From Edolisoma coerulescens (lineage: Eukaryota; Chordata; Aves; Passeriformes; Campephagidae), in contig VWZW01005387.1 in NCBI GenBank assembly GCA_013397115.1, forward strand, positions 566,507 through 630,506: DNA of 64,000 nucleotides, in the 5' to 3' direction. A program made the position numbers and the translations under genes. Of the stretch, positions 46,091-58,818 are shown piece after piece (position 1 is the stretch's first letter; the number at the start of each line of letters is the position of its first letter). The notes under the pieces are model-generated. The model was not told the origin of the DNA. It worked only from the letters and a program-made list of their open reading frames with translations, and ran no database searches.

Positions 46091-49000
46091 TGGAACCAAC
46101 AATCTTGTTCCACCATTTCCTAACTTGATTGTTTCCTACAGAAGTGCAATGATCACAAAATACATGTATAATTTCTCTGAATCTTAACTGGAGTCCAGGT
46201 AAGCATTTTGTGCTTTCCCTGAAGTGGAAGGAAAATTTCCTCCCAGAATGGTTTTATATTAGCATTGTATTTAGAATTATTGTTACTGATGGCTACTTTC
46301 AAGTATGAGCAAATATTTGAATTCAAAGAAATGACTGGGGAACATATCCAATAGACTATACATTAAGAGTACTTTATCATTAGCTAACATTCAGTGTCTC
46401 TACTGATCCTTGGATGTCAAAACTCATTCCGTGAGGAAACTAGCAGAGGCTTGATTAAGGATCATTGAGGTTTAGAGCTACATAATCTTATTAGTAAAGA
46501 CACCAAATTCAGATACAGGATTTTTTTCCAGATATATTCAATTAACATTCAGCATGAATGATGGATAAATTGGACTGATTTATATTTTATATCAAAACTG
46601 TTTCTCTGTGTATAATTGGTTGTACTATTCAGTTTTTTCCCAAAACCCATGTGTGTGGTTTTCATGGAAAATGTAAGGATTTTTTTTCTGTGGAATGAAT
46701 TAATATAGGAGGTCTTCATATTTGGATGCTACAATACAATGCATCAATTAGGTAAGTTTTAGATTTAGTTTTCAATTGGTGTTCATTCCAAAAATACTGA
46801 TATTTTATATTGATGAATAGAGAAAAACATAATAATGCCTTTATCGAGGAGTTTAGAGACAAAATTTTATTAAATGGAAGCCACTGATAGGCATTATTGC
46901 TTTTTTGTGAGATTTTCACAACCCAGTAAGAGTTTGCATCATATGAATAATTTATAGAAATACTGTCCACTGAGAAATATCATACTTTGCGTGTTTTGGT
47001 ACAGCTAGAAAAAGACATCCATCCACATGTTTATTACCTTCACTGAAATTGTCTGTGAGTGATTCTCCAACTGCCCAGATTTGTTTCATCACTAAACAGT
47101 TCAAATGCCCTAAGGATGTCTGGAAACAGCAGGATAGATGTGTAACAGAGTTTATCATGTAGAAAAAGGAGCTATTTTGACATCCCTGCATTCAAAGATG
47201 GCACCGCTTCTACTGAGAAAAAGCACTTGTTCAGGTAGAATGAATTAGCTGCTATTGCGAGCACAGTAGCCCTAGGAATTTGTCTGGGGACAATCACATG
47301 GATAAATGTAGATTTAACTGATGTTGTGGTTTTTGTGGGTTGAACTCCTCACACAGAACAACGCAGAAGGAGAGACTTTTCCACTCCCATCAACTTTGTG
47401 TCTCCTTTCCTTACTAGTTTACATATCACTGGTGATTTCCAGATTTCAGTTAAGATCGAGCTAAAATTTGGAAGGAAAAAAGAGTTACCTTACATTCTCT
47501 GGCTGCTACCTAGCTCTAAACCTCACTATTATTTTCCTCCTCATACTTCTGCACAACCCTAGTGTAATCCCACTATATCTTTTCTTATCACTTCTCTCAA
47601 AACTCAAGTTAGACATACACTTTTTAAAACAATGACCCTTTCTTTGAACTAACTTTAAGAAATCAGCCTAATAATAAGTCTACAGAGAATTCAAGAAGAA
47701 AAATAAAAATCTTAAACTGTTGAATAATGGGTCTTTCTAACCTGTTGTTTATTAATAAAACCCAAGTTGTTAGCTTATTCAGGGAAAGATGTTGTTGGTC
47801 TCATAGTCATTACCATTTTTAAGGAGAATTAAAATGGATCCCTTGCAAATAAATACTATGCAGCAGTGGAAAATGGAATTGAAAAATACATTAAATAATT
47901 TTAATGAACTAAGAGAAATAAAAGGCATAACAGGTACCAGTAAAGTAAAAAACAAAATTTAAGGGACAGTAAATGCAGTCGCTGTCTCTTCATTCTGAAG
48001 AGGAGACCTGAAAAGCAGAGAGGAGTAATTCAGATTACTAGAATGGAATTAAAAATTCAGTGACTCAGTCTGCAATGTCTGATTGAAGATGAGAAATTAA
48101 TAAGCAATAAGTTTAAAAGTTTAGTAAAAGCAGTTCACTTTGAAATTGCCCAATCTTGCTGCATTCTAAGAGGGTAAAATAGAAAATTGATGATTCTTCC
48201 ACTGAAGTTGTGCAGCTTCAGGATGAAAATCAAATCCTAAAGTACAATAGAGAAGAGCAAAAATGTTTGAGAAAAAGATGATTTTCATGGAAAACTTTGA
48301 CAAAGGTGAGAGTTTTATAAATTCAAAGACAGCAGCATTCCACAGTAGTTAAACTGGTTTTATAGTTAATGGAAGAGCATTTTCTGCTGGAAATTCAGGA
48401 TTTACCCAGGTCAGCACAATTTTGCAATTAGACTATCTCTAGTCATTAAGTAAGCCAATACCTTTGTTGTTTGAAATGACAATCCCTGAAATCACAGACT
48501 TAATTTTATGTATTAGGGTTTTTTTCCTTTCAGATTTCTGTAGGAATAAGTATATCCCTAATCACCCTTGAAACTGCAGCATTAATATTTCCCTATAAGT
48601 ACTTGCAAAGACTGGGATTGATTTAACATAGAAAAGTGTACATTCCTTAATTTATCTAAAGTACAAAGGAGCTGACTTCTTCCTGCATAGTAAAGGCACC
48701 TTGCTGTAAAAGTCTTGGAAGTACTTTTGGCCATCTGCATTACATTGTAACACTGCATTACAATCTTTTAGGAACTGAAGAGGAAGAAATTGCTTGGTTT
48801 TGCTCAGCACATTGTTTTCATGCTTAGGCAATTTGATATACACATTAAATTTTGTGTCATGAGAGGCAGTTATTTAAAATCTCATTAGAAATACTTTGAT
48901 GTTTCAGCAACAAATTTAGAAATACAGGGTTGTATCAATAAATACTCATTTTAATGGGGAAAAATAGACTTGAGATTCTAACTGGTCCTTGCAAGTAGAA

Positions 49001-52000
49001 ATATGGGCTAAACATCGTACAGAAAATCAGTGCTGTGTGTTGCAAAAGTGATCTTGAAAGTCACAAGACTATTTCTAGACATCATGGTCTGATTTTGTTG
49101 ACAAATCTAACTAGGCTTCAAACTTGAGCCTTCAAAGCACAAAAAACATTCCATGAAGTTGTGTTCCTCAAACAGCTTTGGCTTAGAAAATGTCCAGGTT
49201 CAGCTGCCAAGCTGTGATCTATCATTTCCTTTAACCAGGCTTATTTTCTGTGTTTCTGTGTCTGAAACAGATTGATGTCTGCTCAACACTGTTACTTACC
49301 TGATCTCTTGTGTTTCTAAGACTGCAGTATCCTCTGACATATCTCAGGCTACATTTGGCTAGGCAGATCTCCCAACAAACAGCAAAAAGGGATGTGAGAT
49401 ACTTCTCAAACCATGGACCCTCAGAAGTGGTCTACGATGCATCTTTGCTCAGGCAGCTTCAGTCTATGGAGGGGAGAGGAGGGTGAGGGAAGTGATTTAG
49501 TTTCATTTGCACTGAAGTGGGTGTGAAGCAGTATTCAGAAGCCAGCTATGGTGTAAGTATTTAAATCACAAGTGGTTTGTGGAATCATGCTTTCTTTTCT
49601 CCCAGACCAGAGGTTGCATGCTAACCTAGTCAACCAATGGATTTGGCAGAGAGGTGCGTGTTACTGGCATTACATCTCAGCGGTTATTTCTGAGTGTTCT
49701 TTGCAGTCCGCCTAGATTGAAGATGTTGCATCTCAGCCTGAGGGGACACCAAAATAAGCACAAGAGGGTCTGATCATCTGAATTGCATGAAAATTGTGGA
49801 ATTAAAGTCAGGATTCAGAGTACATCCGATCAACATGAATCTAGATGAGATCATTGCCTTGGGGAGTCTGTCACCCTTCGCTGCTGCAGTTTGACATGTT
49901 TCGGCTCACAGTCTTATAACTTTATTTATGACAGTTCATTGCTGCTTATCCCTGTCCAAAATACATATGTGGTGTTAGTGGAGAAATTATTGGCATGCAA
50001 AATCCCAGAGAGGTCTTTTTTTCTGAATTAACCATGAAGAGACCTTTTTTGGGGTACTGTGCCTTTCCTTTTGCTTGTCCATTCATCCTCACTCAGCTGT
50101 CCAAGAGAATTCACAGTTAGATACTGAAGCATTTACCCCCAACTTAGACTGAATTTCAACAAAATCTGCACACTGCCACATTAACCAAAGTGCACACAAA
50201 GACTGGCATACCACTGATTTGCCTTCAATTGACAGGAAGCATTGTCAGAAACTCCTGCCCCTTAGGCTTGTCTCCACCTGGATCTCCAGCAAGGCTCTTC
50301 TCTTTTTTAGCTAAAAGGTGTCAAAAGCATGTTCCTTACATTTTCAGGACTTCAGACCGTGTGTTTGAAACATAGAGATTTTATTAAATGATTATAGCAG
50401 CTTTAATATCTCTCTTCTGAAAATTCAGTGAAGGCCTGATATGCAAACCCAATAGAATCTCACCAAAAGCCAGGCAGAGAGAAATAATTTTCATCATATG
50501 GTTGCAAAGAGGCATTTTTTTATTTCCATGGGCTATTAAACAGTTAGGATTCATGGCTGCATAACAAGGAAGGGATACAGCATCAAACAGAACACCTTGC
50601 AAAAGTGCAATCTGACTTGAGCTTGCACAGAACTTGCATTTTATAAATTATTTTCTAAATCCTGAAATTTTAAAACAATGCAACTTTTCTTCTTCTCACA
50701 CATAACTCATCTCCTTTGGATGAAAAGCAGTACTTTCCATGGGAAAGGAGTTAATAAAAGCCAGGAAATTTTGAAACAGAGATTATGGGCATTCAGGCTG
50801 ATTGGTTGCCTTGGCCTATCAGTAAATTCATGAGCCATCAATAAAGAGGATTGGTCATCAGGTTCTCAAATTAACAAGGGAAGCTTCCAGGCAGGCAACT
50901 GATAAAATTAGTCAGGTGGTAAATCTGATGCTCAGAAGCTTTGAGATCTCTAGTTCCCTATTGGGATCTAAAAAGAAGGAAAATTGGTGTCACTGTAACT
51001 TGGAAATTACTATCAAACCTGCACCTGGTGGTCAGGTTATGAGGAAATGGGAGTTCAGAGAGGTAAGTTGTCTCCTAGGGAAGTAGATTTTCACTCAGTG
51101 AATATTATTAATTTAAATTATGTTAAATCATCATTTCCCCACAACAATCTATTCTATCAGACAATTTAGAAATAACAGCAAGAACAACTGATACTCTAAT
51201 TTCAGCTTCAATTATTTTTCCTGAGGGTTTCTTTAGGGCATCAGAGAAACAAATAGTAAACAGGTAAAAAGATGGGTTACTTGGAAACTAATGAGTGGGC
51301 ATAGAAATTAAACTAAAACCCAAAATCTGTAGTGCTCAGATTTTTTTAGCCTGGAGTCTTATTGATTGATATTGTTGGGGGATGGAGCTGTTGACAGCAC
51401 ACTGTTTTCCTTTACAGCACAGGAATTCACAGACTTTGTAGGTAGAAAGCAGATAAGACACATGAAGAAAAAAACCAATGTTTTCTGATGGATGTTTTTC
51501 CACACCCCAGTTCTCACTTGCTACAATACAAAAAACAGGGTGCACAAGGTTATATGGAAATAAATGTCAGTTTAATTCATATCAAGTGGGAATAGGAAGG
51601 AAAATACCCTGCAAGTGAAAAAACTGGCATCCACATTCATAGCAAAATATTTAAGAGAACAAAACAAGGAGAGCTCTTGACCTGCAAATGCTGTACTTAC
51701 AGGTGCTTTATCAAAAAGATTATTTTGCATCAAATTTCTATTGTGTCAAGGTGTTTATGTCCTTGACATGATTTCTTGCAATACTTGGGTATGTTTAGTC
51801 AAACAGAAAGGTGAAAGTTAAGCTACATCTTCTTAATCTGTAGTTTTTACACAGTGAAAAACTTATCCAAGGAATTTAAGAGTAGAAGACTCAAAGAATT
51901 GCTACTAGGTTGAAGTAAAATGTTAAATGCTGCTCTTTTTTGAGCCACAAAATCTTATGTGGCTGTTGTTATGAGCTGGTAGTGTATTCTTGCACGTCCT

Positions 52001-52207
52001 AAGTACATCACAGTGGTGTGGAAAGCTATCTTTCTATTTAAATGCCTTTAACAAACCCAAAACATATTTGAAACAAACTTTAAAAAAACCCTTGGACAAT
52101 CCTCAATGTGTGCTGCAGAACTACAGCTCCACTTCAGCACAACAATCCAGTTATTTTGATACATTTTCCACTTTCTGGATTTAAGCTGGATACAGGGAAA
52201 GTTTTAT

Positions 52208-52245
52208 AGGAAGCAAGAGAGAAACAAAGCAGGAAGCAAGAGAGA
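52208..52245. repeat. Partial 23-bp tandem duplication
   Basis: AGGAAGCAAGAGAGA occurs at 52208-52222 and again, exactly, at 52231-52245. The start-to-start distance is 23 bases. It is a local duplication of purine-rich sequence. Confidence 0.7.
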
Positions 52246-53163
52246 TGTGTTCTGTCAGAATATTTCTAAGCCACAGTTCTCTTTTCTTCTTGTATCAAGA
52301 GTTTCCATGTTAAATGCAGGATCAAAAGGTCTCTCTCGAATGTAAATGTTATCACATGGACAAATGCGACAAACTGAGTTCTATCAGTAAATCACAATTT
52401 TCTCTGTAAGTCCACATTCCCACATGGAGGACTAAATATGCATCCCTGGACAGGTTTCTGTGTAGGCGAATTTCCTCAGGTTTCCTTAGGAATGTTCACT
52501 CTGGAAATTCTGTACAGGAAGAAAACAAATAAAAAGGCACCATCAGCTCATTTGAACTTCCAAATATAAAGCATCCTCGGCTACATTTTATGAAGATCTC
52601 TTGATTTCCATACTTCCCCAAGAAATGAACACAGCTAATTGACAGATTAGTCTTAAAGCATGCATACTGTGTGTTCAGCACCTGGGACACATGCATCCAG
52701 AGCACTTGCAGGCTACCTATTCAAGGTACATCTATTCCACTTATTTGGGTATATCAGATTCCCTGCTTGCATGCAAATATATATATGTTTCTGTCAGAGC
52801 AGTCCTTGCTGATACTGCGTCTTATGGGACCCATAGTCATCAACTACCGAGTCATAGTCATCATCTAACCGAGCAAAGACAGAAATGTTTTGATTGGGAA
52901 AGGATTCTAGTTGAAACTTGTCAATATTCTGAGACTCAAGCAATTACTAATATATCACTGTTTACTTTAAAAAAAACAAAGTACACTGAAATCCCCAACT
53001 ATGCACTTCCAACATTAATAGATATTCTTACCAGGTTTACATTGTAGATATTTGATTTAAAATAGCAGTGACTGCTGAAAGCCTGTCCAGACCAGGGATG
53101 TTATTTTTGCTGCCATTAGAAAGAAATATATGGTAAAAATATTCAACAGGAAAAAGATTTTTC

Positions 53164-53176
53164 TTTTTTTTTTTTT
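53164..53176. repeat. Poly-T tract (13)
   Basis: A plain T homopolymer flanked by AT-rich unique sequence. Confidence 0.7.
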
Positions 53177-54470
53177 AAAGTTAGGAGGAAAAAATTCTGA
53201 GAGACACCCTTCTTTACTTTTGCTGTTTTATTCAGCTTATTTTCTTTAAAAAATTTGTCCTTCAGTTAAATTCTCTTGCATTCAGGTTGAGTCATCTTAA
53301 TGTCCTTTACTATTTTTTTTCTCCCCTCTTCTCTCCAATGGATTTGTTTTTTTCTTCCAGTTTCTTTTTCTCATTCTGATGTGTTCCTGGAAGAGCAACC
53401 CCTCCTGTTTCAAGCCGTATCCTTCCTCTTCTCATTTCTTTCCCTCCCTGTGAAAAAACTCTGTTATCTATACTACTCATACCATTGTAGACTGAGAAAT
53501 TGTTGGATCAGGCAACTGCCTTTACCATTTCTTTCATGTTGTCTTAACTTTCCTTATCTGTCTCTAGCTGTGATGGAATGAGAGAACAAAAACCAGATCT
53601 GAGAAGGGGTAATGAGAAGAAGATGAATCTTGTTCAGCACAGCAGTCACTAAACACTATTGTCAATGAGTGAAGAAATTGCAGAAAAACCCATTACTTCT
53701 TCCTTTACAGTCTTATTTCCACACAAGGTTTCAAGCAGGTCTCTGAGATGGCCTAATGACAGAAACAAAGGATAAAGATTCATTTAGAATATAAAATCTG
53801 TGCTACACTCATAAAGCCAAAGTACTTAGGAACTCATCCTTTCATTACTGGCTTGCAATTTGCTACTTCTCCTTCAGATGATGCTTGAAAGCTTGTTTAT
53901 ATTCCCAGCTACAGCCACAGTAAAAGTTATTTTGCTTCTCTCTACAAACCTTGCCCCTGCCATTATCTCACTCTGGTTTTGTTCTGCTATTTCAGACAGC
54001 CACAGTACAGTTAAAGTTATAAAATCCCTGTAACCTCTTGGACCTCAAAAGAAAAACAGATTTTGAAAATACTAACTACATGCTAGTGCGCTGAAGGATC
54101 ACTGAAACAATCTGGAGGTCCAATAGCTCTCATTTAGGTGCAGTTCATGCAGTCTCACTTCTCGAGAGTGCAAGTACAACCCACCTCTGGGTAAAAGAAA
54201 CTTTTGGTAATGGCACAGGAGTAAGGGAGACTACATGAGGGTCTCTTTCGGATATGCAGAATGAGGAGGAAGTGAGCACACAGTAAGGTACAGATTAAAA
54301 CATGACTAATAAAAAAGAAGAATTATAATTTCAGAAGTGTTAAAGTTTCTGGGAAAGAACTGGGAAGGAAAGCGAGGGTTTAGGAACCAGACTTAATTAT
54401 TTTGTAGCATATGCTATGACTATTCCTGCAATAGACAAGACCTTACAACATTAAAAGGCCATTATAATAA

Positions 54471-54543
54471 GCAAAAAACAAAAACCAAAAAACAAAACAA
54501 AACAAAAAAACACAAAAAAAAACAAAAAAAAAAAAAGAAAAAA
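54471..54543. repeat. A-rich (CAAAA)n low-complexity tract
   Basis: About 73 bases consisting almost only of A, broken by single C residues and one G. AACAA-type units of varying length dominate. It is the longest low-complexity tract in the window. It could be the decayed tail of a retrocopy, but no retroelement is recognisable to its left. Confidence 0.8.
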
Positions 54544-57109
54544 TGCATATATAATGCATATAAGAAACACTTTAGTTTGCTTACTCAGTAGTACAGTTTA
54601 AAAGGAAAATTGTATAGTTTTTAGGCTGATTTTTATAAAATATAAAAATTACATAAAGATAATAATGCTTTATAATTTGAGACTTTATAATTTTTCACTT
54701 CTAAGCATTAGCTTTTGTAGTTGCAGGAATGCATGTGGTGGTCCTGAATGTTTAGAAGAACAAACTGACAAACTGTTAGAGGAAATAAATTAGTGAGGTT
54801 CCTTTTTTTAACAAATTAGTTTGTGAAATGTAAATTTGACAAATAGACAATTGTAAGGCTCTTAGAGTGAACTGGAAAAATCAGGCACATCAAAGACACT
54901 TTTTGTTTGTAGCTCAAACCCCAGCATCTGCCCAATTATCTTTAGGAGCAAATTTGAAAAGAATAAAGCCTCTCAGAATGTGCAAGCAAACTCAGTAGCT
55001 GTGTGATTCATAATGCAAACTGCTGTTTGCTATACATATGTCAGGAGTTAATTTTCCTGTCACTCTCAAGAAACTATTTTTATATCGTTTATTTTTTCTG
55101 CTACCACAGATCCCAAGAATTTCAGTTAAAGATTAGGAATCTCTGCTGGGTGCTGCACACAAAACAAAAAGACAGTGTCTGCTTCTGGTTTGTGAGAAGA
55201 CAGTCAAGGATACTGTCAAGGGAAGACTAAGATGCGTTAAACAATAGCATTCAACACGGTAAGCGGTAGGGCAGAGTGCTCTGAAGCATCTTTGTCATCA
55301 ACAGTTTCTGCAAACCTCTCAGCCATGGTAAATTCAATTCAGGGATGAGAGGAAGGTCACATGGTACCAGTGTGCGCTCTCTTGTAGCATGAAGGGCACT
55401 GTGGGAGAAAGCAGAAAGACTTGGTTTGAAAATCAAGGAAAAGAGTGACAGAAGATGTTACTGTGGGTAGCACAGACACAGGAACCAGCCTCTCAGTATC
55501 TCAAGATGGAAGAATTAGCAATGCTCAAGGTGAAGAAAGATTGTATAAATCTTGAAAATAAAGAAGTAATTTCTGATGTAGTAAAGAAGTGGGAACTTTA
55601 GGAGGTTGAGAAGCAGGGTCATCTGCTTAGAGTAATAGATCAGCAAAAATCTCTACACAACCGTATTCTAGGGAAATCAGTAAAAAATATATTGTACGGG
55701 GGCTGCCTAATAACAAAAGGAAAAAACCTTGTAACAGAGTTAAAGTGGTAAGATATAAAAGCAATTCTTTAATGAAAGGTTTCAGGTGCACAAAAGATGG
55801 CATTGCACATGCATGATACAGGATTTCTATGATTTTTGTAATGTTAATTAATTAGCCTATCTGGCCAGTACATCTGATAGGAAATAAGTTATCTCATTAA
55901 CCCACCCCTGGGTCAGCCCTTGGAGCTGGTCCAGGGGCTTTTTCCTCTATTTTCTTGTTATGTCTCTTAAGTTCTCATAGAAAATAAGAAATCCTTGTCA
56001 GGAATTCTCTTCTTAAGAACGAGACTAAACAGAATTTCAAGAATGTATTAGTAAGGGTTTGCTAAACTGTGAGAGAGGGCAGGAAAAATCCTAGAAGCTA
56101 CACAAATACATATTAAAAACCTACAAGGCTATAAATACATGAAAATATATAAAAAGCTAAAAAATCTTTAGGCATCAAGGGGAACTAATAGAAAAGGTCT
56201 TCCAGTCATTTAAATACAAGGTAAATAGACTCTTTTGGGGAAAGTTTTCAGTGAAGGAATGGACGGTATCACCTGTTAGATGAATTATGCAGAAAACATC
56301 TGCCAGACTTGAATGAATCGTGGACATGAAAAACTAGGCACGATGTCTAGATCACAGACTTACAGAAAGCCAGGATAATGAAGTTTTTCACAGGAATGGA
56401 GAAAGAATTCAGTGAAACAGCTGGACTGCAAATGAAGATAATGAAGATAAAAGGACATTTCATCATCCATCACTGTTCTACAAAACTCATAAAAACCTGT
56501 GCCAGTAGAACAGTGCTCAACTTGTGAATACCTAGCTCAGGTCACTCAAGTTACTTGTAAAAGTTTATTTGGCCTGAACCAAATAAATATGGCTTGTAAC
56601 AAGATAATACTCTGAACAGAAATATTTATTTGTAAATAAAATACAATTTCATTTATACCATACAAGCATAAAATGCCATCTGAAGCAAATTCAATCCCTG
56701 TTAAATTTCAAATTATTTTTACTCCCCAGCAATAGAACCTAAACAACACTGTTAAGTGAAATCTTACATTAAAGGCTAAAACACTGCAACCACAATTGTT
56801 GTATGACCTGAGGTCACATAATATAGTCCTTTCAAGTACTTCATGGATGGAATGATCTTAGAGAGCAAAGTTCAGTTATACACTTAGATGTTTTACATAT
56901 ATACATATATACACCAGATGTTTTAACAGACGTTCACGGCTTAAAACCAAATTATAAACAGGCCATTTTAATTCTCAAGGCTGAAAAATATTATCTTTTA
57001 AAATCTAACAAATCTCACTTCTGCTAATGAATATGTAGCTGGAATTCCAGTCTATTAAAGAATTTGAGCCTTAAAGTCTCCTTTTCAAAATGGGGAAAAA
57101 TAACCATTA

Positions 57110-57275
57110 TAACTATACATATAAAACTAAATATATATGAAAATTTATATAGTTGTATGTGTGCACACCTATATGCATCTATATGTGACACATAAACATA
57201 TATATGACATTAGTATACAGCACAGATATAGATACAAAAAATTTCTTATAAAATATGTATAAATGAATATATATA
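57110..57275. repeat. TA-rich low-complexity region
   Basis: Interspersed ATATATA, TATATGTG and ACACATA stretches form an imperfect alternating purine-pyrimidine region of about 165 bases. Minus-strand open frames here (57169-57351) reflect composition rather than coding. Confidence 0.55.
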
Positions 57276-58639
57276 GAGTTCTGTGATCATAGTAATTGAG
57301 CATTCTAAAATCACACTTCTTTACGAAACAGTTTAAATATGACATTTTCATAGATATCTACTAAATAAATAAAATCCAGCTATTCACTATTTACTTATTT
57401 AAGATTATGATTTGATCCTAAGTTTACAAAGCACTAAAAGATGATATGAAAAATCTATCTTTACCCAGTCATGCTGAACATGACCAGACACACTTAAGCA
57501 TGTATAAAGTCATATTTTATCCTAGGAGATACTGCTTGAAACTGTAAACATAACCAGTCCCTGAATATGGAGTGAGTAGTGAGAAAAGTTCTGAGAGACA
57601 AAAAGAATCACTCTACACTCTCCAAGAAATAGCCATAGTCTGATCTATGTGATTATAGAATGTGTCTTGACGGGTTTCCTAATTATTTCTTTTCCTCATC
57701 TGGTCTTGGTTCTTCCATTCAGGTTTTGGATGAAAACGCAAAGAGAGATGGAAGCTTCTTGTACGGACTTGTTTATTATATTCTTATTTATGTTACAGTC
57801 ACACAGCCTATGCTCTCTTGTTAACAAGGTGGAAAAATGGCTACGAATTCTGTCTTCTAAGGTCTTTTAAGGTCTAAATCACCCAATTATAAAATGTTTA
57901 CTAATCTACTTCCAATAACTAATTTTGCTAGGCTCTGCATTGCGGTATTTTTAAACTAATACTAAAGCACTTAAGTTTGTGAAGAAGAAGAAGGAAGAGA
58001 AGTGAAATTAGCCCACACCCAAAGTCTTCCATCTTGTTACATTCGTATTACTTATTACTATATTACTTATCACTATGCAAAAATTCTACACTTCTATATA
58101 TTCTAGCCAGTGATATAACACACTTATTTTCAATCACACAGAAGCTATTTCACTGCTATCATGTAGTTTTGGCAGTCTCTCCTAAGGTCTCAGGTCAAAT
58201 GCAGTGTATTTTTGGGCAACATTGTCTTTCAGCACAGAAAGACCAAAAACATCAGAATCTAGGGGTCCAACAGTGTCTAACTTATACTGAAGTTTTTTAA
58301 TAGTCCATATTATGTTCTTTTTGCATTCCAATATCAAGGCAGTGTGTGTGGTTAAAGTGGGTTAAAGGCATGACTGCCATGAGTGGGAGGTTGTGGCTGT
58401 GCTCGGCCAATGGGGGTTTGCACATCAGGCGTGAGAGCAGAGTGAGTCAGAGCTGCATCGCTCAGCGGTTAGAAACAACCCCGCACACTGCATTTCTTTT
58501 TCACTCATCATATACAGGAAAGAAAGATTGCCAAGCTTCTAGTCTAAGATTCTGACTAGAAAAAAACCAAAAGGAATGAAACTACTGTGTGCCTGGTCAC
58601 TGCTCTGTGATTGCAGTTCCACGTAGTCAACTGTGATGG

Positions 58640-58818
58640 TCAGTGCCTATCTGCATCTCTAAAGCATTCCCAGGCCTGATTTTCCTTCCTTTTGCCGTAC
58701 ACAGCGTGATCTGCTGCTGTAAACCCCTTTGTCTCATCACATCCTGAATTAGTGAACACAGAGTAGATGTCCTTGCTGGGGCTCTGGGTGGGCTCTCCTC
58801 CCTCCATCACCTCAGCCA
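58640..58818 (-). CDS. Candidate terminal coding exon, product unknown
   Basis: On the minus strand a good acceptor (CACTGCATCCTGGTCTTCCCAG, shortened here to its last part TGGTCTTCCCAG) ends at 58819. From 58818 an open frame of 58 codons runs to a TGA at 58642-58640. The codons look used rather than random (many GTG, CCC, AGC, AAG, ATC, TAC) and GC content is well above the surroundings. The residues include EVMEGGEPTQSPSKDIYSVF and HAVYGKRKENQAWECF, a hydrophilic stretch with two tyrosines and no membrane segment, as might be seen in a C-terminal tail. I recognise no family, and no upstream exons could be identified. A degenerate retrocopy or repeat is the main alternative. Confidence 0.32.

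Larger units (their letters stand above)
43221..58639. other. Long AT-rich stretch, no confident gene
   Basis: About 15 kb without a recognised gene or named transposon. Low-complexity sequence includes an A-run at 46078-46090, a T-run at 53164-53176, the A/C tract at 54471-54543 and TA-rich DNA at 57110-57275. A partial 23-bp tandem duplication is at 52208-52245. A CCCCTGG...CCAGGGG inverted repeat lies at 55905-55937. The open stretches (up to 118 codons, plus strand 52691-53047) lack recognisable domains. If the segment at 58640-58818 is a terminal exon, its 3' untranslated region would occupy the right end, with a minus-strand ATTAAA at about 58297 as a possible polyadenylation signal. 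Confidence 0.45.

Noticed and set aside
52691..53047. 118-codon plus-strand open frame
   Set aside because: No recognisable domain, and a second overlapping frame is also open. It is best explained by chance.
53300..53581. 93-codon plus-strand frame rich in F, L and S
   Set aside because: The underlying DNA is a pyrimidine-rich CT/TTTC tract, which alone produces such hydrophobic translations.
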